From Marinilabiliales bacterium (lineage in GTDB: Bacteria; Bacteroidota; Bacteroidia; Bacteroidales; SZUA-534), in NCBI GenBank assembly GCA_003512955.1, contig DOTG01000039.1, positions 1-47,670 of the forward strand: a stretch of DNA of 47,670 nt, read 5' to 3'. The notes under the pieces are model-generated. The model was not told where the DNA came from and did not search any database. It saw only the letters and a list, made by a program, of their open reading frames with translations. Made by a program: the position numbers and the translations under genes. Each line of letters begins with the position of its first letter. The stretch's first letter is position 1. Of the stretch, positions 26,501-33,670 are shown piece by piece.

Positions 26501-27367
26501 TCCTGAATCGATGATTTCCTCAATATTATCATTATTGAGAACAGTTTCCCTATCAATAACTATTTCATTCCGTTCGATAGAAACTACTTCACCGGTATCT
26601 TCGTCCACAAAGTCTTCAACCCAAGACTTTAAGACCCTTGCAGCCAGTTTACGTCCTACAAATTTTTTCAGTCCTGATTTTGAAACTTTAATTTCATCAG
26701 CCAGTCCGAAAATTTCCAAAATTTCACGATCCCCTTCGTACCCAATGGCACGCAACAAAGTAGTAACCGGCAATTTCTTTTTACGGTCGATGTAGGCGTA
26801 CATCACGCTGTTTATATCGGTAGCAAATTCAATCCAGGAGCCTTTAAATGGGATAACCCTGGCTGAATACAGTTTGGTGCCATTTGCATGGATGCTTTGA
26901 CCGAAGAAAACGCCAGGGGAACGATGCAGCTGAGACACGATAACGCGCTCGGCCCCGTTGATCACAAACGTACCTTTGGGGGTCATGTAAGGGACCGTAC
27001 CAAGGTAAACGTCTTGCACAACCGTATCAAAATCCTCATGTTCGGGATCAGTGCAATATAATTTTAATTTTGCCTTCAGTGGAATACTGTAAGTAAGTCC
27101 CCGCTCAATGCTTTCTTCAATGGTATATCTTGGCGGATCAATGGAATAATCAAGAAATTCGAGGACAAAATTGTTTCGAGTATCGGTAATTGGGAAATTT
27201 TCGGTAAAAACCTGAAACAGTCCCTCTCTTCTTCTTTTTTCAGGGGTGGTGTTTATTTGGAAAAAATCAGTAAAGGATTTTAACTGAACTTCCAAGAAAT
27301 CAGGGTATTCCAGCTGATTTTTAATAGATGCAAAACTAATCCTTTCTTGATATGTATTTGAAGCCAT
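23555..27367 (-). CDS. rpoB: DNA-directed RNA polymerase subunit beta
   Basis: A 1270-residue beta subunit of RNA polymerase. The rifampicin-binding region reads FMDQTNPLAEMTHKRR, then SALGPGGLSRERAGFE and ETPEGPNIGLISSL, matching the sensitive consensus at the residues normally mutated in resistance (D, H, R and S are intact). The C-terminus has FGGQRFGEMEVWALEA, the usual beta signature. The ATG at 27367 gives the family N-terminus. Upstream lie a strong terminator and a TTTG-N21-TATATTTG promoter, so rpoB may be transcribed separately from rplL. The predicted start of that promoter falls on or beside the ATG. Confidence 0.99.
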   Translation of the reverse strand: MASNTYQERISFASIKNQLEYPDFLEVQLKSFTDFFQINTTPEKRRREGLFQVFTENFPITDTRNNFVLEFLDYSIDPPRYTIEESIERGLTYSIPLKAKLKLYCTDPEHEDFDTVVQDVYLGTVPYMTPKGTFVINGAERVIVSQLHRSPGVFFGQSIHANGTKLYSARVIPFKGSWIEFATDINSVMYAYIDRKKKLPVTTLLRAIGYEGDREILEIFGLADEIKVSKSGLKKFVGRKLAARVLKSWVEDFVDEDTGEVVSIERNEIVIDRETVLNNDNIEEIIDSGAKSILLHKELANISDFGIIYNTLQKDPCNSEKEAVLHIYRQLRNSEPPDEATARDVIEKLFFSDKRYDLGEVGRYRLNKKLGLNTEMNIKILTKEDIIEIIKYLIELINSKTDVDDIDHLSNRRVRTVGEQLMNQFGVGLARMARTIRERMNVRDNEVFTPVDLINSKTLSSVINSFFGTNALSQFMDQTNPLAEMTHKRRMSALGPGGLSRERAGFEVRDVHYTHYGRLCPIETPEGPNIGLISSLCVFAKINNLGFIETPYRKTSEGVVDLSNEGVVYLSAEEEEDKIIAQANAPLHEDGRFVRSKVKSRLEADYPVVEPTEVQLMDVAPNQIASIAASLIPFLEHDDANRALMGSNMMRQAVPLLHPESPIVGTGIEKKVAEDSRNLIRAEGDGVVEFVDAEEIIIRYNRNEEERFVSFEDDTVRYHLSKFQKTNQNTCINQHPIVSKGDKVKKGTVLTEGYGTQGGELALGRNLKVAFMPWKGYNFEDAIVLSEKVVRDDVFTSLHIDEYMLEVRDTKRGLEELTSDIPNVSEEATKNLDENGLIRIGAHVKPGDILIGKITPKGESDPSPEEKLLRAIFGDKAGDVKDASLKASPSLTGVVIDKKLFSRSLKDKKVKTAEKPLLQKLDDEMERKHADLKSKLIDKLFVVVNGKVSQGIKDYYGIDVIAKGTKFTQKVLQDLDYININPNKWTTDKDKNTIISDLLHNYLIKFRDIEGEVKRKKFNVTVGDELPNGIVQLAKVYIAQKRKVRVGDKMAGRHGNKGIVAKVVREEDMPFLENGTPVDIVLNPLGVPSRMNLGQIYETVLGWAGKELGVKFATPIFDGATLDQITDYTTKAGVPEFGRSYLYDGGSGERFHQPATVGIIYMLKLGHMVDDKMHARSIGPYSLITQQPLGGKAQFGGQRFGEMEVWALEAFGAANILQEILTIKSDDVLGRAKAYEAIVKGEPMPNPGIPESLNVLLHELRGLGLSINLE

Positions 27368-27372
27368 AATTA

Positions 27373-27405
27373 CAAATATAAATTGAACTTAAAAATAACA
27401 ACAAA
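27373..27405 (-). promoter_or_regulatory. Putative rpoB promoter
   Basis: On the minus strand, TTTG (27405-27402), a 21-base spacer, then TATATTTG (27380-27373). The spacing and both boxes match the Bacteroidota consensus. The -33 box is the end of the terminator's T-run. Initiation 4-7 bases beyond the -7 box would fall at 27366-27369, on the rpoB start codon at 27367, giving a leaderless or almost leaderless message. A chance match in AT-rich DNA cannot be excluded. Confidence 0.5.
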
Positions 27406-27439
27406 AAGGCTTAATCACACCCGCGGCGTGATTAAACCT
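27403..27439 (-). terminator. Terminator or attenuator between rplL and rpoB
   Basis: A 12-bp stem with a single G-U pair (27407-27418 with 27428-27439), a GC-rich 9-base loop and five T on the minus strand. It lies 25 bases after the rplL stop. As in other bacteria, partial termination here could lower rpoBC expression relative to the ribosomal proteins. Confidence 0.85.
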
Positions 27440-27464
27440 TGTAAGTCTATATTATTGGAGTATT

Positions 27465-27842
27465 TTATTTAAGTTCAACTTCAGCTCCAGCTTCTTCTAA
27501 TTTAGCTTTTAATGCTTCAGCTTCGTCTTTGCTTACTCCGGTTTTAATTTCCTTTGGTGCTCCGTCCACAACTTCTTTAGCTTCTTTTAGACCAAGACCA
27601 GTAAGTTCTTTAACTAATTTTACTACTTGAAGTTTCTGTCCACCTGCATTTTTAAGGATTACATCGAATTCGGTTTTTTCCTCAACAGCAACAGCTTCGC
27701 CGCCACCAACTGGGCCAGCATATGCTACTGCTGCAGCAGCAGGCTCAATTCCGTACTCTTCCTTAAGGATTGCAGCCAATTCATTAACCTCTTTTACAGT
27801 TAAGTTTACCAACTCTTCTGCAAATTTTTTCAAATCTGCCAT
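27465..27842 (-). CDS. rplL: 50S ribosomal protein L7/L12
   Basis: A 125-residue stalk protein that recruits translation GTPases to the ribosome. The N-terminal dimerisation domain (to about 35) is followed by an Ala/Gly/Val-rich hinge and the C-terminal domain with EFDVILKNAGGQKLQVVK, VRELTGLGLKEAK-like VKELTGLGLKEAKEVVD and KEEAEALKAKLEEAGA-like ending DEAEALKAKLEEAGAEVELK. It follows rplJ after 42 bases, the usual rplJL pair, and is acidic as expected. Confidence 0.98.
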   Translation of the reverse strand: MADLKKFAEELVNLTVKEVNELAAILKEEYGIEPAAAAVAYAGPVGGGEAVAVEEKTEFDVILKNAGGQKLQVVKLVKELTGLGLKEAKEVVDGAPKEIKTGVSKDEAEALKAKLEEAGAEVELK

Positions 27843-27884
27843 TTTCCTCTATTTTTAATTAAATGTTTACTAAAATAATTAACT

Positions 27885-28400
27885 CTATTTTTCTGATAAT
27901 GTTTTGAGAACACCTGTCAATGTCTGGCCTCCAGACTGTAAAGCCGATACCACGTTTTTGGCAGGTGATTGTAGTAAGCCGATAACATCAGCAATAAGTT
28001 CATTTTTGGATTTGATGTTGGCCAATGCCATTAACATGTTATCTCCAATATAAACTGACTCTTCAACGTATGCAGCTTTTACGATAGGCTTATCGCTCTT
28101 CTTTCTTAATTCTTGAATTAGTTTACCCGGTACATTTGCAGCATCGGTAAACATGATTGAAGTAGCGCCTTTCAAAACTTTAAACATCTCTGAATAATCT
28201 GTCTCAGACTGCTCCATCGCTTTTCTGAGCAAGGTATTCTTTACAACAACCAGCTCAATTTCCTTCTCGAAACATTTTCTACGCAAAAAACTGGTAGCTT
28301 CAGCATTCAAATCTGAAATATCAGTAAGGTAGAAGTGTGACGATTCTTTGAGTTTTTGAGCTAATTCGTTGATAACAACAGCCTTATCTTCGCGCTTCAT
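27885..28400 (-). CDS. rplJ: 50S ribosomal protein L10
   Basis: A 171-residue ribosomal protein that anchors L7/L12 dimers to the stalk base. The N-terminus MKREDKAVVINELAQKLKES is typical, as are VVKNTLLRKAMEQ and the C-terminal helical tail LQSPAKNVVSALQSGGQTL that binds L12. It starts 12 bases after the rplA stop. L10 represses its own rplJL message in other bacteria; no clear leader structure is visible in the short gap here. Confidence 0.97.
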   Translation of the reverse strand: MKREDKAVVINELAQKLKESSHFYLTDISDLNAEATSFLRRKCFEKEIELVVVKNTLLRKAMEQSETDYSEMFKVLKGATSIMFTDAANVPGKLIQELRKKSDKPIVKAAYVEESVYIGDNMLMALANIKSKNELIADVIGLLQSPAKNVVSALQSGGQTLTGVLKTLSEK

Positions 28401-28412
28401 AACTTATAAATT

Positions 28413-29108
28413 TTACTCATCAATAGTTTTAAAATCCACTGGAATACCAGGGCTCATGGTACTTGAAAGATTGATACTCTTTACATAAGTACCTTTTGCT
28501 GCAGCAGGTTTCAGTTTTACAATGGTATCAATCATCTCTTTGGCATTTTCCTGAATCTTTTGAGGATCAAAAGATACTTTTCCGATACCAGCATGGATGA
28601 TACCATACTTATCTACTTTGAAGTCGATTTTACCTTGCTTAACTTCCTTAACGGCCGCACCAACTTCCATTGTTACGGTTCCGCTTTTAGGGTTAGGCAT
28701 TAAACCACGGGGTCCAAGAACTCTACCTAGGGCACCAACTTTAGCCATTACTGGAGGCATAGTAATGATAACATCAATATCAGTCCATCCGCCTTTAATT
28801 TTTTCGATATAATCATCGAGGCCAACATGATCGGCACCTGCTGCTTTAGCTTCCTCTACCTTATCGGGGGTACATAGCACTAAAACACGCGTTTCTTTCC
28901 CTGTTCCATGAGGTAATGAAACAACACCACGAACCATCTGGTTTGCTTTCCGGGGATCGACACCCAAACGGATGTCAATATCAACAGAAGCATCAAACTT
29001 AGTGGTAGTCACCTCTTTAACCAACTTCGAAGCTTCAGATAATTTATACAGTTTACCTGTTTCAATTTTATCTGCAACTTTTTTTCTGTTTTTCGTTAGT
29101 TTTGCCAT
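28413..29108 (-). CDS. rplA: 50S ribosomal protein L1
   Basis: A 231-residue ribosomal protein of the L1 stalk, involved in release of E-site tRNA. Signatures are DASVDIDIRLGVDPRKANQM, RGVVSLPHGTGKETRVLV and MPNPKSGTVT with the GRVLGPRGLMPNPK motif. It follows rplK after 20 bases, the classic rplK-rplA pair in which L1 represses its own operon in other bacteria. Confidence 0.98.
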   Translation of the reverse strand: MAKLTKNRKKVADKIETGKLYKLSEASKLVKEVTTTKFDASVDIDIRLGVDPRKANQMVRGVVSLPHGTGKETRVLVLCTPDKVEEAKAAGADHVGLDDYIEKIKGGWTDIDVIITMPPVMAKVGALGRVLGPRGLMPNPKSGTVTMEVGAAVKEVKQGKIDFKVDKYGIIHAGIGKVSFDPQKIQENAKEMIDTIVKLKPAAAKGTYVKSINLSSTMSPGIPVDFKTIDE

Positions 29109-29128
29109 TTTTAACTAGAGGTTTTTAA

Positions 29129-29572
29129 TTAATTTTTGCCGGGAAATTCACCTGAGATTGTCACACCCATACTACGAGCAGTTCCTGCAACCATGCTAAT
29201 TGCTGAATCAATGGTGAATGCATTCAAGTCACTCATCTTGTCCTCGGCAATTTCTTTCACTTGGTTCCAGGTAATAGAAGCTATTTTTTTACGATTAGGT
29301 TCCGCCGAACCGCTTTTTATTTTCGCTGCTTCTAGAATCTGAACGGCAACTGGTGGTTTTTTAACGATAAATTCGAACGATTTATCAGAATAAACGGTGA
29401 TAATTACCGGAAGGACTTTTCCGGCACTGTTTTGAGTCCGTGCATTAAATTGTTTGCAAAACTCCATGATGTTCACACCCTTAGAACCAAGGGCAGGACC
29501 AACAGGCGGAGAAGGATTGGCGGCCCCTCCTTTGATTTGCAACTTAATCATTGCATCAACAACTTTTGCCAT
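29129..29572 (-). CDS. rplK: 50S ribosomal protein L11
   Basis: A 147-residue ribosomal protein of the GTPase-associated centre. The N-terminal domain has PSPPVGPALGSKGVNIMEFC and the flexible FNART segment; the rRNA-binding C-terminal domain ends with the VAGTARSMG(V)TI sequence. It begins 10 bases after the nusG stop in a secE-nusG-rplK-rplA order found throughout bacteria. Confidence 0.98.
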   Translation of the reverse strand: MAKVVDAMIKLQIKGGAANPSPPVGPALGSKGVNIMEFCKQFNARTQNSAGKVLPVIITVYSDKSFEFIVKKPPVAVQILEAAKIKSGSAEPNRKKIASITWNQVKEIAEDKMSDLNAFTIDSAISMVAGTARSMGVTISGEFPGKN

Positions 29573-29582
29573 AATAAATAAT

Positions 29583-30116
29583 TTATTCTTTTACAACCTG
29601 CATAAAACTTAGCTCCACGGGAGTTTTTCGCCCAAAGATTTTCACTGAAACTTTCAGTTTTTTCTTCTCCTCGTTTACCTCTTCAATTATCCCGCTGAAG
29701 CTATTAAAAGGTCCATCAATTACTTTGACAGTTTCACCCACGATATAGGGTACATTGATTTCTTCTTCGCTTTCAGCGAGTTCGTCAACTTTACCCAGAA
29801 TGCGGTTTACTTCTGCAACCCTTAACGGAGTGGCTTCTCCCCCTGTACCCAGGAAGCCTAATACATTGGGGATGTTCCGAAGGATATGAGGGATTTCACC
29901 TACCAAAGCAGCTTCAATAAGCACATAACCAGGAAAGAAACTTCTCTCTTTGCTAATTTTTTTCCCATTCCGGATCTGATAAATCTTTTCCTGAGGAATT
30001 AAGACTTGGGAAACGTATTCCTCTAACTTTAAATGGGAAATTTCGCTTTCGATCTGTTCCTTAACCTTTTTTTCTTTACCGCTTATTGCGCGCACAACAT
30101 ACCACTTCTTTTCCAT
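29583..30116 (-). CDS. nusG: Transcription elongation/antitermination factor NusG
   Basis: A 177-residue protein with an N-terminal NGN domain (WYVVRAISGKEKKVKEQIE, FFPGYVLIEA, VLGFLGTGG) and a C-terminal KOW domain (GETVKVIDGPFNSFSGIIEEV). It binds the clamp of RNA polymerase through NGN and S10 or Rho through KOW. It starts 15 bases after secE and is the ordinary NusG rather than a specialised paralogue such as UpxY, judging by its position in the secE-rplK operon and length. Confidence 0.97.
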   Translation of the reverse strand: MEKKWYVVRAISGKEKKVKEQIESEISHLKLEEYVSQVLIPQEKIYQIRNGKKISKERSFFPGYVLIEAALVGEIPHILRNIPNVLGFLGTGGEATPLRVAEVNRILGKVDELAESEEEINVPYIVGETVKVIDGPFNSFSGIIEEVNEEKKKLKVSVKIFGRKTPVELSFMQVVKE

Positions 30117-30131
30117 CTCTATTAAGGAAAA

Positions 30132-30326
30132 TTAATAAAACATACTGTAAACGAGTTCCATTACTTTCGTAAATGAAACATCCATAACATAGATGATGAG
30201 GGCTATAATAAAGGAAGCAACCATTACAACTACCATACTGTTCTGTAACTCTGCCCATGAAGGCCAGGTTACTTTATGTACTAACTCAGTGTAAACGTCT
30301 TTAAAATATTCTCTTATTTTACGCAT
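30132..30326 (-). CDS. secE: Preprotein translocase subunit SecE
   Basis: A 64-residue short-form SecE with one membrane segment (about 31-53, SMVVVMVASFIIALIIYVMD). The preceding amphipathic helix ends in the conserved ELVHKVTWPSWAEL, the WPS motif that contacts SecY. It clamps the SecY channel in the inner membrane. It follows tRNA-Trp after 16 bases and is presumably co-transcribed with it. Confidence 0.95.
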   Translation of the reverse strand: MRKIREYFKDVYTELVHKVTWPSWAELQNSMVVVMVASFIIALIIYVMDVSFTKVMELVYSMFY

Positions 30327-30342
30327 CTTAAAATAAAATTAG

Positions 30343-30415
30343 CACGGGAGGAGCGACTCGAACGCCCGACACCTGGTTTTGGAGACCAGTGCTCTACCAA
30401 CTGAGCTACACCCGT
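30343..30415 (-). tRNA. trnW: tRNA-Trp (anticodon CCA)
   Basis: Cloverleaf with D-stem GCTC/GAGC, anticodon stem CTGGT/ACCAG around CTCCAAA (anticodon CCA) and a TTCGAGT T-loop. The acceptor stem ACGGGTG/CTCCCGT has a U-U mismatch at 6-67. Discriminator G, no encoded CCA. It lies between tuf (after its terminator) and secE. Confidence 0.95.
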
Positions 30416-30418
30416 GTG

Positions 30419-30445
30419 AAAAAAAGAATCCGCCAAGGCGGAATC
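30419..30445 (-). terminator. Rho-independent terminator after tuf
   Basis: A 9-bp stem with one mismatch (30426-30434 with 30437-30445) around a 2-base loop, followed by seven T on the minus strand. It separates tuf from tRNA-Trp and secE, 21 bases after the tuf stop. Expression of secE-nusG then needs readthrough or a promoter inside this short stretch, which I do not see. Confidence 0.85.
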
Positions 30446-30465
30446 CTTTTTCGTTAGTTATTGTA

Positions 30466-31653
30466 TTATTCTACAATTTCAGTTATCTGTCCAGCACCTA
30501 CTGTTCTACCACCTTCGCGGATAGCAAAACGGAGACCTACGTTACAAGCAACTGGAGTAATTAGGTTTACAGTGATACTTACGTTATCACCTGGCATTAC
30601 CATTTCAGTTCCTTCTGGCAACATGATTTCACCAGTTACGTCCAATGTACGCAAATAGAACTGTGGACGGTAGTTGTTGTGGAATGGAGTGTGACGGCCT
30701 CCCTCTTCTTTCTTCAATACATAAATCTCAGCTTTGATTTTTGTATGAGGAGTGATTTTTCCAGGGTGGCTGATAACCATACCACGTTTGATTGATTCTT
30801 TGTCAACACCACGAAGTAACAGACCTACGTTGTCACCAGCTTCACCTCTATCAAGGATTTTGCGGAACATTTCAACACCGGTTACAACTGATTTCATACC
30901 AGCGGCACCCAAACCAATAATTTGGATTTCTTCACCTGTTTTGATAACACCAGTTTCGATACGACCAGTAGCAACAGTACCGCGACCTGTGATCGAGAAT
31001 ACGTCTTCAACTGGCATCAAGAAAGGCTTATCGATGTCACGAGGAGGTAGTGGAATCCAGCTATCAACTGCATCCATTAATTCCATGATTTTTTCAACCC
31101 ATTTAGGTTCTCCGTTAAGACCACCTAAAGCAGAACCTCTGATAACAGGAGCATTTGAACCGTCGAATTCATAGAAGTCCAACAATTCGCGTACTTCCAT
31201 TTCAACTAATTCCAACAACTCTTCGTCATCAACCATATCTACTTTATTCAGGAAAACAAGTACCTTAGGTACGTTTACCTGACGAGCCAACAGGATGTGT
31301 TCGCGGGTTTGAGGCATAGGACCATCAGTAGCAGCAACTACAAGGATGGCTCCATCCATTTGAGCAGCACCAGTTACCATGTTCTTCACATAGTCAGCGT
31401 GACCTGGACAGTCAACGTGAGCATAGTGGCGATTTTGAGTTTGGTACTCTACGTGAGCGGTATTAATAGTAATACCACGCTCTTTTTCTTCAGGTGCATT
31501 GTCGATTGAATCGAAGCTACGCATCTCTGATAGACCTTTTTCTGCTAATACTTTCGTGATAGCAGCGGTCAAAGTTGTTTTACCATGGTCAACGTGACCG
31601 ATGGTTCCAATATTCACGTGAGGTTTATCCCTCTTAAACGTTTCTTTAGCCAT
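30466..31653 (-). CDS. tuf: Translation elongation factor Tu
   Basis: A 395-residue GTPase that delivers aminoacyl-tRNA to the ribosome. G1 motif GHVDHGKT, G3 DCPGHADYVKNM and G4 NKVDM are intact. Domains 2 and 3 follow, with TGRGTVATGRIETG and GGRHTPFHNNYRPQFYLRT near the end. I place the start at 31653 (MAKETFKRDKPHVN); three extra codons upstream are non-family. It lies directly behind four tRNA genes, as tufB does in E. coli, and is followed by a terminator. Confidence 0.99.
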   Translation of the reverse strand: MAKETFKRDKPHVNIGTIGHVDHGKTTLTAAITKVLAEKGLSEMRSFDSIDNAPEEKERGITINTAHVEYQTQNRHYAHVDCPGHADYVKNMVTGAAQMDGAILVVAATDGPMPQTREHILLARQVNVPKVLVFLNKVDMVDDEELLELVEMEVRELLDFYEFDGSNAPVIRGSALGGLNGEPKWVEKIMELMDAVDSWIPLPPRDIDKPFLMPVEDVFSITGRGTVATGRIETGVIKTGEEIQIIGLGAAGMKSVVTGVEMFRKILDRGEAGDNVGLLLRGVDKESIKRGMVISHPGKITPHTKIKAEIYVLKKEEGGRHTPFHNNYRPQFYLRTLDVTGEIMLPEGTEMVMPGDNVSITVNLITPVACNVGLRFAIREGGRTVGAGQITEIVE

Positions 31654-31700
31654 AATTACCAATTATTACTAATTCAACAAAATATTATACCCAGTCTTAG

Positions 31701-31772
<72 letters not shown>

Positions 31773-31781
31773 AAAACATTG

Positions 31782-31854
31782 AGCGGGAGACGGGATTCAA
31801 ACCCGCGACCCTTAGCTTGGAAGGCTAATGCTCTATCGACTGAGCTACTCCCGC
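31782..31854 (-). tRNA. trnG: tRNA-Gly (anticodon TCC)
   Basis: A 73-base cloverleaf with a perfect acceptor stem GCGGGAG/CTCCCGC and anticodon stem TTAGC/GCTAA with loop CTTCCAA (anticodon TCC). Discriminator T, no encoded CCA. Nine bases separate it from tRNA-Thr(GGT). Confidence 0.97.
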
Positions 31855-31927
31855 TTTTAAATAACCGCACACCTATTTATCATACAACAAGCCTGCAATT
31901 ATCGTTTTATCCATGTAAATGGTTTTG

Positions 31928-32010
31928 TGGGGAGAGCAGGATTCGAACCTACGAAGACGTACGTCAGCAGATTTACAGTCTGCCCCAGTTGGCCACTTTG
32001 GTATCTCCCC
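31928..32010 (-). tRNA. trnY: tRNA-Tyr (anticodon GTA)
   Basis: An 83-base class II tRNA with long variable arm. Acceptor GGGGAGA pairs with TCTCCCC; anticodon stem GCAGA/TCTGC around CTGTAAA (anticodon GTA); T-arm TTCGAAT. Discriminator A, no encoded CCA. Confidence 0.97.
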
Positions 32011-32100
32011 AAATATCATAATGTATTAGAACTTCTTTTCTAGCATAATGCCCGTTTTGATTGTACCTCTATGAAGGATGAACTTGGCAAATCTATAAAG

Positions 32101-32174
32101 AGCCGGTAGAGGGATTCGAACCCCCGACCAGCTGATTACAAATCAGCTGCTCTGGCCAACTGAGCTATACCGGC
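32101..32174 (-). tRNA. trnT: tRNA-Thr (anticodon TGT)
   Basis: A 74-base cloverleaf: acceptor GCCGGTA/TACCGGC, D-stem GCTC/GAGC, anticodon stem GCTGA/TCAGC with loop TTTGTAA (anticodon TGT), T-loop TTCGAAT. Discriminator T, no encoded CCA. First gene of the tRNA-tuf transcript, about 34 bases behind the predicted start. Confidence 0.97.
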
Positions 32175-32213
32175 TTATTTAAAAGAACATATTTTACCTC
32201 TCAAAACGGTTGG

Positions 32214-32246
32214 CAAATGTATGAAATATTTTTTTTAAAACACAAA
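32214..32246 (-). promoter_or_regulatory. Promoter of the tRNA-tuf operon
   Basis: On the minus strand, TTTG (32246-32243), a 21-base spacer, then TACATTTG (32221-32214): an exact Bacteroidota -33/-7 pair. Predicted start near 32208, about 34 bases ahead of tRNA-Thr(TGT). The terminator of the hpf transcript lies upstream, so this should drive the tRNA-tuf block. Confidence 0.78.
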
Positions 32247-32362
32247 ATTCAAATTATTTTTTTCCTTACACCCTCAAATATTTTAAAGTTTCAGTTCTGT
32301 TGCGGCCTTTATCGTTTTTTTGATCTGCTATTTTAACAATAAAACGCTATTCATTTATCAAT

Positions 32363-32387
32363 AAAAGAGCCCCTATTCTTGGGGCTC
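32363..32387 (-). terminator. Rho-independent terminator after hpf
   Basis: A perfect 7-bp stem GAGCCCC/GGGGCTC (32367-32373 with 32381-32387), 7-base loop and four T on the minus strand. It ends the rpsU-xer-hpf transcript 33 bases after the hpf stop. Confidence 0.88.
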
Positions 32388-32420
32388 GCGATATTTTTAA
32401 GGTTTCTATAGAACTCGTGG

Positions 32421-32717
32421 TTAATTCCTTTGCTTTTCTTTAATCCGCTTCAACTGCTTTAACAATGCTTCCACGGCTAAATCTGTAGCCTCTTCGAAAG
32501 TTTTTGCCTGTCGCTTCGAAAAAAGGTCATTTCCAGGAATCAAGATTTTGATATCAGTAACCTTGTTTTGACTGTCTTCAGATTTTTCAATTTTAAGGAC
32601 AACTTCTGCCCCAACAATTTGATCATAAATATGGTCCAATTTGCTCAATTTATTTTCAATAAATTCCAGCAGTTTCCCATCTGCATCAAAATGTACCGAT
32701 TGAATTTTGATATTCAT
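32421..32717 (-). CDS. hpf: Ribosome hibernation-promoting factor (HPF/RaiA family, short form)
   Basis: A 98-residue protein matching the ribosome-binding S30AE domain (MNIKIQSVHFDADGKLLEFIENKLSKL at the start, then VVLKIEK and KILIPGNDLFSKRQAKTFEEATD). It binds the 30S decoding region and blocks tRNA and mRNA under starvation. It lacks the C-terminal dimerisation domain of long HPF. It follows xer after 15 bases. Unusually for this phylum it has a perfect Shine-Dalgarno, AGGAGGT at 32722-32728, four bases before the ATG. Confidence 0.92.
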   Translation of the reverse strand: MNIKIQSVHFDADGKLLEFIENKLSKLDHIYDQIVGAEVVLKIEKSEDSQNKVTDIKILIPGNDLFSKRQAKTFEEATDLAVEALLKQLKRIKEKQRN

Positions 32718-32721
32718 AGTT

Positions 32722-32728
32722 ACCTCCT
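32722..32728 (-). promoter_or_regulatory. Strong Shine-Dalgarno ahead of hpf
   Basis: AGGAGGT on the minus strand, complementary to the CCUCC anti-Shine-Dalgarno of 16S rRNA, four bases before the hpf ATG at 32717. Other starts in the window that I checked have A/T-rich leaders with no such motif, apart from AGAGG before the gene at 44374. Confidence 0.8.
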
Positions 32729-32732
32729 GTTT

Positions 32733-33611
32733 TTATGCTCGAGGGTGAGCTTGTTTATATATTTTTTTAAGCTTTTCGAATGTGGTATGGGTATAGATTT
32801 GTGTTGCAGAAAGATTAGAATGCCCCAGTAACTCTTTGATGGCATTAATATCAGCTCCGTTATTCAGCATCTGGGTGGCAAATGTATGCCTCAATATATG
32901 TGGGCTCCGCTTTTCGAGGGTAGTAACTGCCCCCAAATTCTGATGAACGATATCGTAAACCAACCTATCGTAAATGGGGTCTCCCGCATTGGTGACAAAT
33001 ACAACGGGATGGTTACACTCCAATTTATCGCGTTCAGCAAGGTATTCCTGAAAAGCAGCCTTGAGTTCTAAAGCAAAGGGAACCAAACGTTCTTTGTTGC
33101 GCTTACCCAAAACTTTTATTTGCCCATTGTAGAAATCGATGTTGTGAGTGGTAAGTGAAACCAGTTCACTCACCCGGATGCCGGTGCAATAAAAAGCCAA
33201 TAGAATGGTCCGGTTTCTTAACCCTTCAAAATTATCCGGAAATTCAAAGGAGTCGAACAACCGGTTCATTGGTTCCTGACCTACAAAAACGGGCAATTGT
33301 TTTTTCATTTTTGGGACTACTACTTTATCGGTAGGCATGACTTCAATCACACCTTCCCTACTTAAGAATTTATAAAACGACTTTAAAGTAGTAATTTTCC
33401 GATTAATAGAACGAGGGCTAACTCCATTTTCCATTAAAAAAATAATCCATTTACGAATGATATGATGATCACTTGCAATTGGATTAAATTCAGGATTGAT
33501 ACTGATGCAAAATTCAACAAATTGATCGAGATCACTTTGATAGGAACGCACGGTATGTTTTGAGTACCGTTTTTCGTTCGACAGATATTTGATAAAAGCA
33601 TTTATATCCAT
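32733..33611 (-). CDS. XerC/D-type tyrosine recombinase
   Basis: A 292-residue site-specific recombinase with an N-terminal SAM-like core-binding domain (about 1-85) and a C-terminal catalytic domain. Catalytic residues are Arg146 (TGIRVSEL), Lys170, His238 and Arg241 (HILRHTF), His264 (LLGHSN) and Tyr273 (IYTH). The length and lack of extra domains fit XerC/XerD, which resolve chromosome dimers at dif; I cannot say which of the two it is. It sits between rpsU and hpf in a conserved Bacteroidota arrangement, so it is a chromosomal housekeeping recombinase rather than a phage or transposon integrase. Confidence 0.9.
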   Translation of the reverse strand: MDINAFIKYLSNEKRYSKHTVRSYQSDLDQFVEFCISINPEFNPIASDHHIIRKWIIFLMENGVSPRSINRKITTLKSFYKFLSREGVIEVMPTDKVVVPKMKKQLPVFVGQEPMNRLFDSFEFPDNFEGLRNRTILLAFYCTGIRVSELVSLTTHNIDFYNGQIKVLGKRNKERLVPFALELKAAFQEYLAERDKLECNHPVVFVTNAGDPIYDRLVYDIVHQNLGAVTTLEKRSPHILRHTFATQMLNNGADINAIKELLGHSNLSATQIYTHTTFEKLKKIYKQAHPRA

Positions 33612-33670
33612 AAGAAATTAAAATGCAACTATCAATGGGGAAGCAAAGTCCCTACCAAATCTAATGCAAA

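Noticed and set aside
30752..31174. 140-codon plus-strand open frame inside tuf
   Set aside because: Antisense shadow of tuf, produced by its biased codon use.
32733..33611. Integrase of a mobile element
   Set aside because: The recombinase sits between rpsU and hpf in a housekeeping operon with normal composition and XerC/D length, so a resident chromosomal recombinase is more likely.
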